A stretch of DNA of 64,000 nucleotides from Streptomyces flaveus (GCF_014647675.1 NZ_BMPQ01000022.1:95349-159348), one strand, 5' to 3'; shown: positions 1 through 8,920, numbered from the stretch's first letter. Made by a program: numbers and translations. The notes: generated by a model from the letters alone, not told the origin.

Positions 1-79
1 CCTCGGAGGCACTGGTCCTGAGCGAGATGCCGGGCGGGCAGGGAGTCCTCCTCAGGCAGGCCCTCGCACACGTCGGCTG

Positions 80-131
80 CCTGTCCTGAAGGAGACGGCC
101 TGTCCTGAAGGAGATGGAACGCCTGAAGGAT
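80..131. repeat. Three short tandem copies with 19-bp period
   Basis: CCTGTCCTGAAGGAGA occurs at 80-95 and again at 99-114. The core CCTGAAGGA recurs a third time at 123-131, so the core keeps an exact 19-bp period. The repeat lies immediately downstream of the minus-strand ABC ATPase gene that ends at 142. No function is evident. It may be a slippage product or part of a 3' processing signal. The rest of bases 1-141 shows no gene I can support. Confidence 0.6.
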
Positions 132-141
132 CCCGTGACGC

Positions 142-891
142 TCACATGGACGCCGCGGTCCCCGGCCGGGCGAGGTACGAGGACTCGACGGCGTCCAGGT
201 TCTCGCGCAGCTCTCGCGGGGTGCCGGTCATCTCGATGCGGCCCCGGCGCAGCACGTACACCCGGTCCGCGATGTCCAGCACCTTGCGTACGTGCTGCTC
301 GACCAGCAGCGCCCCAAGGCCCCGGTCGGCGGCTTCGCGCACCGCGCGCAGCAGCCGCTCAACCACCAACGGGGCGAGCCCGAGCGACAGTTCGTCGGCG
401 AGGAGCAGCCGGGGCGACCGGCACAGGGCGCGCGCCAGCGAGAGCATCTGCTGCTCGCCGCCGGAGAGCATGCCCGCGCCGGTCCTGAGCCGTTTCTCGA
501 GTTCGGGGAACAGCTCCAGGGCGCGGGCCGTCTCCACCCGGCCGACCCGCAGGTTCTCGGCCACGTCGAGCCGGGTGAAGACCGCGCGCTCACCGACGTA
601 CGCGAGGCCCTGCCGGGCCCGGCGGTGCAGCGGCGCCCGGCCCGCACCGCCCAGCCAGCGCACCTCGCCGCTCATCGGCGCCAGATCGCCCGCCAGCACC
701 CGCAGCGTCGTCGTCTTGCCCGCACCGTTGGGGCCGAGCAGCGCGACGACCTCGCCGGGGCGCACCTCGATGTCGAGGTCGCGTACGACGGGCTGGGTGC
801 CGTACCCGGCGGACAGTCCGCGGGTCGCGATCAAGGGCTCCGCGGACGCTTCGGCTGCGGAGCCGGGGCGGTCGGGTGCGCTGGTGGACAC
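142..891 (-). CDS. LivF-type ABC transporter ATP-binding protein
   Basis: This is the cytoplasmic ATPase of a branched-chain-amino-acid/aromatic-acid-type (HAAT) importer, 249 aa. Walker A GPNGAGKT, the signature LSGGEQQM and Walker B LLLADE are all present, followed by the LivF-like H-loop region VEQHVRKVL. The GTG start at 891 has AAGGAG seven bases upstream. The gene lies 49 bp downstream of the binding-protein gene on the same strand, and the permeases plus the partner ATPase are divergent at 2360. Next to benzoate-degradation genes, the natural inference is uptake of benzoate or a related acid, although the family also imports amino acids and amides. Substrate cannot be read from an ATPase. 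Confidence 0.93.
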   Translation of the reverse strand: MSTSAPDRPGSAAEASAEPLIATRGLSAGYGTQPVVRDLDIEVRPGEVVALLGPNGAGKTTTLRVLAGDLAPMSGEVRWLGGAGRAPLHRRARQGLAYVGERAVFTRLDVAENLRVGRVETARALELFPELEKRLRTGAGMLSGGEQQMLSLARALCRSPRLLLADELSLGLAPLVVERLLRAVREAADRGLGALLVEQHVRKVLDIADRVYVLRRGRIEMTGTPRELRENLDAVESSYLARPGTAASM

Positions 892-940
892 AGGACTTCT
901 CCTTCCGTAGTTGCCGCTTCTGCGGACTGACCGACCTTGT

Positions 941-2185
941 TCAGCCGGCCGACGCGGTCAGCGCCTTCCGTACGTCGACGAAGTCAGAGCCGGACTCGGC
1001 CCACTCGATCTTGCCGTCTTTCAGCACCAGTTCGGTCGCGGTGGTGTTGTGGATGCGGTTCATGCCCTTCATGGGCAGAGCGGTCGCGGACGTCCAGGTC
1101 AGCGGCGGGGTCAGGCCACCGGTGTCGATGCCCTTCGCGGTGTTGAGCTCGTTCACCAGGGCCTTGGAGGTGATCTCCGGCAGCTTCCCGGCGGCCTCGC
1201 TGAAGACCTTGAACGCCACCCAGGTCGTCGCGTTGGCCCCGTTGGAGAGGTCGACGTCCTTGCCGTCGAGGGCCGCCACGGCGTCCTTCCAGGCGGGGTC
1301 GGAGACCGGCGGGTAGTAGCCGGTGACGGCGGAGCCGTCCAGCGGGCTGCCGCTGCCGCCGGTGGTCTCGGCCAGCTCGGGGGTGAGGTTGCCGACGACG
1401 CTGCCGAGCTCGGTCTTGGCGCCGGACTGCAGATACGCCTTCACGAACAGGTCCGAGTGCGTGCCCAGGATGACGCTCACGCAGTCGCTGCCCCTGGTCG
1501 CCTCGGCCACCTGCGGGGCGAGGTCGGTGGCGGTGACCGGCACCTTCAGGTCCTTGGGCGGCTTCCCTCCGGCGGAGACCACGCCGAGGCCGAGGAACTG
1601 CGTGACGATCGCGGCGGCGGCGACGTCGTAGCGCACACCGGAGATCTTCTTGCAGCCCGCCTCCACCAGCTGACGGCCGTGCGCGGCGAAGACCACGGGG
1701 GTGCCGCCGTTGACCGGGAAGGACAGCGGGTTGGAGAACTCCGCGGCCGACACTCCGGTCCCGCCGATGTAGGGGATGCCGGCCTTCTCCAGGATCGGCA
1801 TGTAGCGATCCCCGGCGAGGCTGTACGAGCCGACCACCGCGACCACCTTTTCGCTGACCGCCTGCTGGGCGCAGTTCTCGGCCTCGTCGGGGTCGTTCTT
1901 CTCGTTGCAGGTGATGACCTTGAGCGGGCCGCCCTTGATGCCGCCGTTCGCGTTGATCCACTTCTCGTACGCCTGGGCCGTGACCCGGACGCCGGGCTGC
2001 GCGCTGCCCTGGGTGTTCTCCGGTGCCCAGACCATCACCTTGACCGGTGTGCCGGTCAGCGAGGACGCGGCCGCGCTGCCCGCGGGCTCCTCCTCCTCGC
2101 CGCCCCCGCAGCCCGCGATGAGCAGGGCTCCGGTCATCGCGAGACAGCTCGCTGCGGTACTTCTGCGCCGGCGTGAGTCGTTCAT
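941..2185 (-). CDS. HAAT-type substrate-binding lipoprotein
   Basis: 414-aa extracellular solute-binding protein of the type-I periplasmic-binding (Peripla_BP_6) family. The N-terminus has a basic stretch (RRRR), a hydrophobic core and the lipobox LIAGC with Cys26 as the predicted lipidation site, followed by a Gly/Glu-rich linker. The ATG at 2185 is chosen over an upstream in-frame start because GGAGG lies four bases before it and the signal peptide then has normal length. It delivers ligand to the fused permease encoded divergently at 2360. Family members bind branched-chain amino acids, amides or aromatic acids. The neighbouring box genes favour an aromatic acid, but this is inference. Confidence 0.92.
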   Translation of the reverse strand: MNDSRRRRSTAASCLAMTGALLIAGCGGGEEEEPAGSAAASSLTGTPVKVMVWAPENTQGSAQPGVRVTAQAYEKWINANGGIKGGPLKVITCNEKNDPDEAENCAQQAVSEKVVAVVGSYSLAGDRYMPILEKAGIPYIGGTGVSAAEFSNPLSFPVNGGTPVVFAAHGRQLVEAGCKKISGVRYDVAAAAIVTQFLGLGVVSAGGKPPKDLKVPVTATDLAPQVAEATRGSDCVSVILGTHSDLFVKAYLQSGAKTELGSVVGNLTPELAETTGGSGSPLDGSAVTGYYPPVSDPAWKDAVAALDGKDVDLSNGANATTWVAFKVFSEAAGKLPEITSKALVNELNTAKGIDTGGLTPPLTWTSATALPMKGMNRIHNTTATELVLKDGKIEWAESGSDFVDVRKALTASAG

Positions 2186-2359
2186 GGTTCCTCCGCGAAA
2201 GCTCGCGCCCCGGACGGGCGACGGTGAAGAGGGGACCAGCATGGGGCGCGGCCTTTCGTTAGAGAAGTACTCTTGCCAGAATTATTTAAATAAATGTGCT
2301 GTACGGTCTTGCCGCGCCCCCCGGCGTTCGCTACTCATGAAGCCCTGGAGGTTCATCTG
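2186..2359. promoter_or_regulatory. Divergent promoter region of the ABC importer
   Basis: The 174-bp gap between the binding-protein start (2185, minus) and the fused permease start (2360, plus) must hold both promoters. It contains a perfect 12-bp A/T palindrome, TTATTTAAATAA at 2282-2293, which is striking in this GC-rich DNA. Twenty bases to its left is AGAGAAGTACTCT (2261-2273), a partial dyad that shares AGAAGTAC with the boxC promoter region near 15176. Either could be an operator for the PaaX-family regulator at 7074. Which protein binds is not shown by the sequence. Confidence 0.55.
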
Positions 2360-5128
2360 GTGGACGACATCCTGCGCTTCGCGCTCCTGGGCCTCGGGCT
2401 CGGTGCGCTCTACGCGCTCACCGCCCAAGGCATCGTGCTGATCTACCGAGGCTCCGGCGTCCTGAACTTCGCGCACGGCGCGATCGGGATGGCCGGCGCC
2501 TATGTGCAATGGGAACTCGCCGTGCAGCACGGCGTGTCCTACTGGACCGCCGTCGGCTGCGGCGTCCTGGTGGCCGGGCTGCTGGGGGTGCTCACCCATC
2601 TGCTGGTGATGCGCCCGCTGCGCCGGGCATCCTCACTGGCCCGGCTGGTGGGCACCCTGGCCGTGTTCATCGTGCTCACCGCCGCGGCCGTCAAACGGTA
2701 CGGCGACAGCGTGCAGCTCGTGCCCGGCAAACTGCCGTCCGACCTGCTGGAAGTGGCCGGGGCGACGGTGTCCGAGGACCGGGTCTGGCTGCTCGGGATC
2801 GCGATCGCCATCACCGTCGCGCTCCATCTCCTCTACAAGCACAGCATGTTCGGGCTCGGCACCACGGCGGTCGCGGAGAACCAGAGCGCCGCCTCCTCTC
2901 TCGGCTGGTCCGCGGATCTGATCGCCGCCGCCAACTGGGGGCTCGGCTCGGCACTCGCGGGTCTCACCGGCATCCTGATCGTGCCGGTCATCGGCCTGTC
3001 CGTGAACGGCCTGACCACGCTCCTGCTCAGCGCGCTGGCCGCCGCCCTGGTCGGCAGGTTCTCCTCGTTCCCCGTCACCCTGGCGGGCGGCCTCGTCATC
3101 GGCATCGTGCAGTCCGAACTGACCCGCTTCGGCACGGACATCACGGGCCTCGCGGCGTCGGTGCCGTTCCTCGTCATCGCCCTGGTCCTGGTGGCACGCG
3201 GCCGGGCACTACCGCTGCGCGGCACGTTCCTGGACCGGTTGCCGGCGCTCGGCACCGGACGCGTACGGCCGGTGGCACTGGCCGTCACCGTCGCGGTCGC
3301 CCTGCTGCTGGTGGCACTGTCCACGCCGCAGTGGGCCGACGCGATCACCAACACCCTGGTGCTCTCCCTGATCATCCTGTCGATCGTGGTGGTCACCGGT
3401 TACGCGGGACAGGTCTCCCTCGCGGCGTACGCACTCGCCGGAACCGGCGCCTTCATCGCGGGGCACGCGGTCGCCGACTGGGGCTGGCCCTTCGAACTCG
3501 CCCTGCTGGCAGGCGTGTTGGGGACGGTACCGATCGGCCTGCTGTTCGCCCTGCCCGCGGTCCGCACCCGTGGAGTCAACCTCGCGATCATCACCCTCGG
3601 CCTCGGCACCACGCTGGAGGTGATGGTCTTCCAGAACACCGACCTGGCCACCACCCCCGGCAGCGACGGCATCGCGGTGGGCAGGCAGACGCTGTTCGGC
3701 ATCGACATCTCCGGCGTCGACCATCCGCAGCGGTACGCGGCCCTGGTGCTGCTCCTCTTCATCGGAGCCGCGCTGGTGGTGGCCAACATCCGGCGCAGCC
3801 GGACCGGCCGCCGGCTGATCGCGGTCCGCGCCAACGAGCGGGCCGCCGCCGCACTCGGCATCGGCGTACGCGCCACGAAGCTGTACGCGTTCGGGGTGTC
3901 CGCGGCGATCGCCGCACTCGCGGGCGTGCTCACCGGCTTCCGCTCGACCTCGGTGGTCTTCACCGACTTCGCGGCCTTCGACTCCATCACCGCGCTCGGG
4001 CTTGCGGTCATCGGCGGGGTCGGCTTCCTCGTCGGCCCGCTGTTCGGCGCCACGTTCGCCGCGGGCACGGTCGGCGCCCGCTTCGGGGATCTGGTGGTGC
4101 CGGGGCTGAGCGAGTGGATGCCGTTGATCGGCGGGATCATTCTGTTGCTCACCCTGGTGGGCAACCAGGACGGGATCGGTCAGGGGCTCGGCAAGCAGGC
4201 GGCGGCAGTTGAGCGCCGGCTGCCCCGGCGACGCTCCCTCGACCGGGCGCGTTCCATCGAGGGGGCACCTGCCCCCGCCTCCACTCCCACTCCCGAGGCC
4301 GCGCCGGACGCACACCGTGCGGCACCCCTCCCCCTCCACGTCGCCAACCTGACCGTGCGCTACGGCGGTGTCGTCGCCGTCGACGATCTCTCCTTCGCCA
4401 TCGAGCCCGGCCGGGTCACCGGCCTCATCGGCCCGAACGGCGCGGGCAAGACCTCCGCCATCGACGCGGTCACCGGCTTCACCCGGCCCGCCTCCGGCAG
4501 CGTCCGCCTCGGCGACCGGGACCTGACCGGCACCGCCGTGCACCTGCGCGCCCGCGCGGGCCTGAGCCGGTCCTTCCAGTCACTGGAACTCTTCGAGGAC
4601 ATGACTGTCCTCGACAACCTGTACGCCGCCTGCGACCGCCCCGGCCCGTGGACGTACCTCAAGGACCTGATACGTCCAGGAAGCCGCCCCCTGCCCGCCC
4701 AAGTACTCATCGCGGTACGGGAGTTCGGCCTTGAGAGCAGCCTGGACCGCTCGGTGGGCGACCTCTCGTACGGGGAGCGACGGCTACTGGCCATCGCCCG
4801 CGCCGTGGCGACCTCCCCGTCCGTCCTCCTGCTCGACGAGCCGGCGGCCGGTCTCTCGGACGACGAGACCCGCGAACTGGCCCGTCTGGTACGGCGACTC
4901 GCCGAGGACTGGGGCATGGGGGTGCTGCTCGTCGAGCACGACGTCGACATGGTCATGAGCGTCTGCGACCAGGTCGTCGTCCTCGACTTCGGCCGCCGGA
5001 TCAGCGTCGGCACACCGGACGAGGTACGCGCCGATCCGGCGGTGCGGGCGGCCTACTTGGGTGACCTTTCACCGGAGGAGGCAGAGGAGTCGGTGCCCGG
5101 GGCGGAAGGTGATCCGGTGAGCGCTTAG
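2360..5128 (+). CDS. Fused LivH-LivM-LivG ABC importer (two permeases plus ATPase)
   Basis: 922-aa fusion. Residues about 1-300 are a LivH-like permease with multiple hydrophobic helices. Residues about 310-620 are a LivM-like permease (contains VVTGYAGQVSLAAYALAGTG). A Pro/Ala-rich linker follows, then a LivG-like ATPase from about 660 with Walker A GPNGAGKTS near 690, signature LSYGERRLLAIARA and Walker B LLLDEPAAG. The GTG at 2360 is preferred because GGAG is nine bases upstream and translation then begins at the first transmembrane helix; an earlier in-frame ATG at 2294 has no such support. With the divergent binding protein and LivF-like ATPase it completes an importer. Separate livH, livM and livG genes are the usual arrangement. 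Confidence 0.93.
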   Translation: MDDILRFALLGLGLGALYALTAQGIVLIYRGSGVLNFAHGAIGMAGAYVQWELAVQHGVSYWTAVGCGVLVAGLLGVLTHLLVMRPLRRASSLARLVGTLAVFIVLTAAAVKRYGDSVQLVPGKLPSDLLEVAGATVSEDRVWLLGIAIAITVALHLLYKHSMFGLGTTAVAENQSAASSLGWSADLIAAANWGLGSALAGLTGILIVPVIGLSVNGLTTLLLSALAAALVGRFSSFPVTLAGGLVIGIVQSELTRFGTDITGLAASVPFLVIALVLVARGRALPLRGTFLDRLPALGTGRVRPVALAVTVAVALLLVALSTPQWADAITNTLVLSLIILSIVVVTGYAGQVSLAAYALAGTGAFIAGHAVADWGWPFELALLAGVLGTVPIGLLFALPAVRTRGVNLAIITLGLGTTLEVMVFQNTDLATTPGSDGIAVGRQTLFGIDISGVDHPQRYAALVLLLFIGAALVVANIRRSRTGRRLIAVRANERAAAALGIGVRATKLYAFGVSAAIAALAGVLTGFRSTSVVFTDFAAFDSITALGLAVIGGVGFLVGPLFGATFAAGTVGARFGDLVVPGLSEWMPLIGGIILLLTLVGNQDGIGQGLGKQAAAVERRLPRRRSLDRARSIEGAPAPASTPTPEAAPDAHRAAPLPLHVANLTVRYGGVVAVDDLSFAIEPGRVTGLIGPNGAGKTSAIDAVTGFTRPASGSVRLGDRDLTGTAVHLRARAGLSRSFQSLELFEDMTVLDNLYAACDRPGPWTYLKDLIRPGSRPLPAQVLIAVREFGLESSLDRSVGDLSYGERRLLAIARAVATSPSVLLLDEPAAGLSDDETRELARLVRRLAEDWGMGVLLVEHDVDMVMSVCDQVVVLDFGRRISVGTPDEVRADPAVRAAYLGDLSPEEAEESVPGAEGDPVSA

Positions 5129-5137
5129 GCGCGCGTA

Positions 5138-5166
5138 CAGGCGGTGGGCACCGGGGCCACCGCCTG
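5138..5166. terminator. Hairpin between convergent genes
   Basis: CAGGCGGTGG (5138-5147) and CCACCGCCTG (5157-5166) form a perfect 10-bp stem with a nine-base loop. It lies 9 bp after the stop of the fused permease and about 77 bp beyond the stop of the convergent aldehyde dehydrogenase, so it could end either transcript. There is no T-run, as is common for actinomycete terminators. The remaining bases up to 5243 show no gene. Confidence 0.55.
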
Positions 5167-5243
5167 CGAGGCCGATCGCGGGCAACTGACCGCGGTGGCC
5201 CGGTTCACCACCGTGCCGTCCGTCCACGAGATCGGCCATGGTG

Positions 5244-6836
5244 TTACTCCTCACCCTGTGGCTCAGCGGTCGTGGCCGGGTCGGGCCCGGTGAGTGTCGA
5301 GAGGATGGCGGGCGGCCCCTGGACGGCGGTGCGCTGCATGTGGTGCAGCACGCTGCGGATGCCGCCCAGTTCCTCGCCGCCGCCCGCCCGGCCGGGGCCG
5401 CCGTGCACGGTGTGCGGGAGCGGCGAGCCGTGACCGGTGGACTCCCCGGCGTCGGTGCGGTCGAGGAGCAGCAGGCGACCGTGCCAGGGGGCGGCCCCGA
5501 GCACGGTCTCGCGGGCGAAGCCGGGGTCGTGGGTGACGACCGAGCCGACGAGGCTGCCCTCGCCGCGCGCGGCCAGCGCGATCGCATGGGCGGCGGTCCC
5601 GTCGTACGGCAGAAGGGTGCTGACAGGGCCGAACGCCTCGACCTCGTGCGGCTCGGCCCGGTCGGGGTCGTCGCAGCGCAGCAGCAGTGGCGGAAGGAAG
5701 GCGCCGCGTTCCCGGTCGCCGTCCAGGACTTCGAACCGGTCCGGGTCGCCGTGGACGAGGCGGGCCGCCGCCGTGAGCGCCTTGAGCGCGCGCAGCACCT
5801 CCTCCCGCTGCCCGAGGCCGGCCAGGGGGCCCATGGTGACCGTGGGATCGGCGGGGTTGCCGACACACAGGTCGGCCAGCTCGGCGCAGACCGCTTCCTG
5901 TACGGCGTCGATGAGTCCGGCGGGCACCAGGGCACGGCGGATCGCGGTGCACTTCTGCCCGGCCTTGACGGTCATCTCGGTGACCAGGGTCTGCGTGAAC
6001 AGGTCGAACTCGGGGGTGCCGGGCCCGGCGTCCGGGCCGAGAACCGCGCAGTTCAGCGAGTCGGCCTCGGCGTTGAAGCGGACAGCGCGGCCTGCGACGG
6101 CCGGGTGGCTGCGCAGTGTGCGGGCGGTCGCGGCGGACCCGGTGACGCTGAGCACATCCTGTCCCGTGAGCGCGTCGAGGATGCCGTCCGGCGGGGCGCA
6201 GATCAGCTGGACGGCGCCTTCGGGGAGGATGCCGGACTCGATGATGCGGCGGAACACCAGCTCCGTCAGGTAGGCCGTCTGACCCGCGGGTTTCACCACG
6301 GACGGCAGGCCCGCCAGCAGAGCCGGCGCGAGCTTTTCCAGCATGCCCCACACGGGGAAGTTGAACGCGTTGATCTGCACGGCCGCGCCCTGCCGCGGCA
6401 CATGGACGTGGCGTACGGCGAAGGTGCCCTGTTTGCCGATCGGTTCCATGTCGCCGTCGGGCAGGACATGCCCGTCGGGCAGCTCTTTGGTGCCCTTGCC
6501 GCCGTAGACGAAGAGCACCGCGATGCCGCCGTCTACGTCGAGCACGGAGTCGCGGCGGGTCGCTCCGGTGCGGGTGGACAGTGCGTGGAACTCGTCCGTG
6601 TGCGCGGCCAGGTGCTTGCCCAGCGACTTGAGCAGACCGGCGCGCTGGTGGAAGGTCAGCTCGCGCAGGGCGGGGCCGCCCACCTCCCGCGCGTGGCGCA
6701 GCGCGGCGGCGGCGTCGACGGGGCGCTGCGAGAGCCGGGCCACCTCGGCGCCGGTCGCCGCGTCCAGCAGGGGACGACCCTCGTCGGGTGCTTCATACCA
6801 GTCACCGGCGAGGTAGCTGTGCAGTTTCGCGGCCAC
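5244..6836 (-). CDS. boxD: BoxD-type 3,4-dehydroadipyl-CoA semialdehyde dehydrogenase
   Basis: 530-aa aldehyde dehydrogenase resembling the N-terminal half of PaaZ and BoxD of the benzoyl-CoA epoxide pathway. It would oxidise the semialdehyde made by BoxC to 3,4-dehydroadipyl-CoA with NADP+. Visible residues are the general base Glu257 in FNAEADSLN and the nucleophile Cys296 in GQKCTAIRR, close to the PaaZ positions. The C-terminal hot-dog hydratase domain of PaaZ is absent, as in BoxD. I chose the GTG at 6836 (GGTGG six bases upstream; protein begins MAAKLHSYLAGDW). A GTG at 6851 would add five residues. The gene is divergent from the PaaX-like regulator and separated from boxBC, so it has its own promoter. 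Confidence 0.86.
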   Translation of the reverse strand: MAAKLHSYLAGDWYEAPDEGRPLLDAATGAEVARLSQRPVDAAAALRHAREVGGPALRELTFHQRAGLLKSLGKHLAAHTDEFHALSTRTGATRRDSVLDVDGGIAVLFVYGGKGTKELPDGHVLPDGDMEPIGKQGTFAVRHVHVPRQGAAVQINAFNFPVWGMLEKLAPALLAGLPSVVKPAGQTAYLTELVFRRIIESGILPEGAVQLICAPPDGILDALTGQDVLSVTGSAATARTLRSHPAVAGRAVRFNAEADSLNCAVLGPDAGPGTPEFDLFTQTLVTEMTVKAGQKCTAIRRALVPAGLIDAVQEAVCAELADLCVGNPADPTVTMGPLAGLGQREEVLRALKALTAAARLVHGDPDRFEVLDGDRERGAFLPPLLLRCDDPDRAEPHEVEAFGPVSTLLPYDGTAAHAIALAARGEGSLVGSVVTHDPGFARETVLGAAPWHGRLLLLDRTDAGESTGHGSPLPHTVHGGPGRAGGGEELGGIRSVLHHMQRTAVQGPPAILSTLTGPDPATTAEPQGEE

Positions 6837-7073
6837 GGCGGGTCCACCCACCTTTCGTGCGTCGCTCGTTCTGGTCGGCGGCCCGCCGACGCGACTGACA
6901 CTCTACTGATAATTTCCGTAACGACAAGATATTGTGTAAGGAGGAGCGGGCTCCCCTGTGGAGGGACTTGGCCCCGGCCGTCGTGCCGGAGCGCCCTGGA
7001 TACGCTGATGACGTCGATGCCACGCGACGGCGTGATACATCGGATCGGCGAGCAACAAGGGAAGTGAAGGACC
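6837..7073. promoter_or_regulatory. Divergent boxD / paaX-like promoter region
   Basis: The gap between the dehydrogenase start and the PaaX-family gene carries an A/T-rich patch at about 6905-6940, reading CTGATAATTTCCGTAACG followed by ACAAGATATTGT (6924-6935). The latter is a small dyad, ACAA-gata-TTGT. It is a plausible operator for autoregulation by the divergent regulator. It does not match the E. coli PaaX consensus that I know, so the assignment is tentative. Confidence 0.4.
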
Positions 7074-7982
7074 ATGGTGGATCGTGCGTCGCGCGGACCG
7101 GGCCGGAGGGAGCGTGCCGACCGGGCCGCAGCAGGGAGCGCACGGCCGGTGGTCAGCCGGCGCCGGGAGGTCGGTGACGTCAGCGCGCGGTCGCTGCTGA
7201 TGACCATGCTCGGCGAGTACGTACTGCCCAAGGGCACGCCGGTGTGGACCTCCGCGCTGGTGGACGCGCTGGCGATGTTCGGTGTCGAGGAGAAGTCGGC
7301 CCGCCAGTCGCTCGCGCGGACCGCGGCCGAGGGCTGGCTGGCCTCCGAGCGGATGGGACGCCGCGTCCGCTGGGCGCTCACCCCGCCGGGGCGGCGGATG
7401 CTGACCGAAGGCGCGCAGCGCATCTACGACTTCGGCAGCGGGGAGCACACCTGGGACGGCACCTGGCTGGTGGTCCTCGTCTCGGTGCCGGAGGCCAAGC
7501 GGGATCTGCGGCACCGGGTGCGTACCCGGCTCACCTGGGCCGGCTTCGGCTCCCCGGAGCCCGGGGTGTGGATCACGCCCCACGCCGACCGTGAGGCGGA
7601 GGCGCTGGGCGTCCTGAAGGAACTCGGGCTCGCCGACGACGCGATGTCCTTCGCCGCCACGTACGGCGCTGTGGGAAACGAGGCGGCCATGGTGGCCCGA
7701 GCCTGGGACCTCAGCGAGGTGGAGGACCGCTACGAAGCGTTCATCGACGAGTTCACCGGGCTGCGCCCCGCCGACGGCGCCGCCGTCCTGCATGCGCAGA
7801 CCATGCTGGTGCACGAGTGGCGCCGCTTCCCCTTCCTCGATCCGCGGCTTCCGTCGAAGCTGCTGCCTCCGGGCTGGAGCGGGGCCAGGGCGGCCGAACT
7901 CTTCCACAGCAGGCACGCCGAGTGGAATCCGGTGGCGCTGCGGCGCTGGGAGGAGCTGGCCGAGGGGCACGGCGAGAAGTGA
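7074..7982 (+). CDS. PaaX-family transcriptional repressor
   Basis: 302-aa regulator. After a basic N-terminal extension, the segment SARSLLMTMLGEYVLP and the following winged-helix part (VEEKSARQSLARTAAEGWL) are typical of PaaX. The middle part has the conserved TWDGTWLVVLVSVPE and TWAGFGSPEPGVWITP segments. Members of this family repress CoA-dependent aromatic catabolism and are released by an aryl-CoA ligand (phenylacetyl-CoA in E. coli). Here it stands between boxD and the box operon, where proteobacteria use BoxR, so benzoyl-CoA is the reasonable inferred effector. The ATG at 7074 follows GAAGG. A later start would remove only the low-complexity extension. It converges on the amidohydrolase gene 59 bp away. 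Confidence 0.9.
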   Translation: MVDRASRGPGRRERADRAAAGSARPVVSRRREVGDVSARSLLMTMLGEYVLPKGTPVWTSALVDALAMFGVEEKSARQSLARTAAEGWLASERMGRRVRWALTPPGRRMLTEGAQRIYDFGSGEHTWDGTWLVVLVSVPEAKRDLRHRVRTRLTWAGFGSPEPGVWITPHADREAEALGVLKELGLADDAMSFAATYGAVGNEAAMVARAWDLSEVEDRYEAFIDEFTGLRPADGAAVLHAQTMLVHEWRRFPFLDPRLPSKLLPPGWSGARAAELFHSRHAEWNPVALRRWEELAEGHGEK

Positions 7983-8041
7983 GATCGCGCGGGCGCACCG
8001 TACCGAACCGCCCGGCTCACCGCTGACCCATCGTCATGTCC

Positions 8042-8899
8042 TTACACTCCGAGGCCCGGGAAGACCTTGGCCGCGTTGCCGGACAGCACGGCACGCACGG
8101 TGTCGCCGGGCAGGTCCAGCGCACGCAGGGCGGCGATGTTGCGGGAGGCGCCGGGCACCCCCGGCCAGTCGGTGCCGAAGATGCACCGGGTGGCGAGCCT
8201 CGCCAGGCCGAACCGGGCGTAGTACTCGGGCAGTTTGCGCGGGGGCAGTCCGGCGAGGTCCAGCCAGACGTTGGGCCTGGCCAGGGCGAGAAACGCCGCG
8301 GTGTCGTACCACCAGCCCCGCCCGCCGTGGGCGAAGACGAACTGCACGTCCGGGAAGTCCTCCACGGCGTCGAGCAGGAGCTGCGGGTCACCGTACCGGG
8401 CACGGGCGCCCGGGAAGCTGGAGGTGCCCGAGTGCACGACGACCGGGACGCCGCGCTCGGCGCAGAGCGCGTACAGCGAGTAGAACTCCTTGTCGGCCGG
8501 GTCGAATCCGCCATGCACAGGGTGCAGTTTGAGCGCGACCGCGCCCAGGTCCAGCTGGCGTTCGGCCTCTGCCACCAGCGGGTGGTGCAGGTGTGGGTTG
8601 ACGTTTGCCACCAGGCGGAAGCGGACCGGGTTGTACGCGACGATCGGCAGGAGGTCCTCGATCGGCTGGATCCCGGTGGCGCGCGGGCTGTACTCGCAGA
8701 ACAGCAGCGCACGGTCCACGCCCTCGGACTCCAGCAGGGCGTCCAGCCGCTCGGGAACGGGGTCGCCCCGCTCGTCGTAGGCGTCACGCCACGGGTGGTC
8801 GCCGGAGAACGTGTCCGCCCACTCGAACCAGGCCGGTTTGAGTGTGGACAGCCTCGGGGCGTGGACGTGCGCGTCGACCACGGTCTCGCCGTCGATCAC
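8042..8899 (-). CDS. Amidohydrolase-2 family metal-dependent hydrolase
   Basis: 285-aa TIM-barrel hydrolase of the amidohydrolase-2 group. Metal-site motifs visible in order are DAHVHAP near residue 9, the KLHPVHGG segment, VVVHSG, FAHGG and FGTDWPG near the C-terminus. Family members hydrolyse lactones, amides or decarboxylate aromatic acids. It is the last gene of the box operon, 21 bp after the ferredoxin gene. A role as lactonase or hydrolase acting on a ring-opening side product is possible, since no such step is covered by the other genes. That role is inference. No standard box component matches it. Confidence 0.85.
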   Translation of the reverse strand: MIDGETVVDAHVHAPRLSTLKPAWFEWADTFSGDHPWRDAYDERGDPVPERLDALLESEGVDRALLFCEYSPRATGIQPIEDLLPIVAYNPVRFRLVANVNPHLHHPLVAEAERQLDLGAVALKLHPVHGGFDPADKEFYSLYALCAERGVPVVVHSGTSSFPGARARYGDPQLLLDAVEDFPDVQFVFAHGGRGWWYDTAAFLALARPNVWLDLAGLPPRKLPEYYARFGLARLATRCIFGTDWPGVPGASRNIAALRALDLPGDTVRAVLSGNAAKVFPGLGV

Positions 8900-8920
8900 G
8901 GCGCCTCCCTCACAGAGTGT

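Noticed and set aside
5129..5243. Possible short coding remnant between the permease fusion and the dehydrogenase
   Set aside because: The translation has no match I can name and the stretch holds a terminator-like hairpin.
5238..7067. 609-codon plus-strand frame over the aldehyde dehydrogenase and promoter
   Set aside because: Antisense to a dehydrogenase with intact Glu257/Cys296 motifs. It also crosses the divergent promoter region.
7990..8014. CGGGCG/CGCCCG hairpin between the PaaX-like and amidohydrolase genes
   Set aside because: Only 6 bp with a 13-base loop in very GC-rich DNA; not a convincing terminator.
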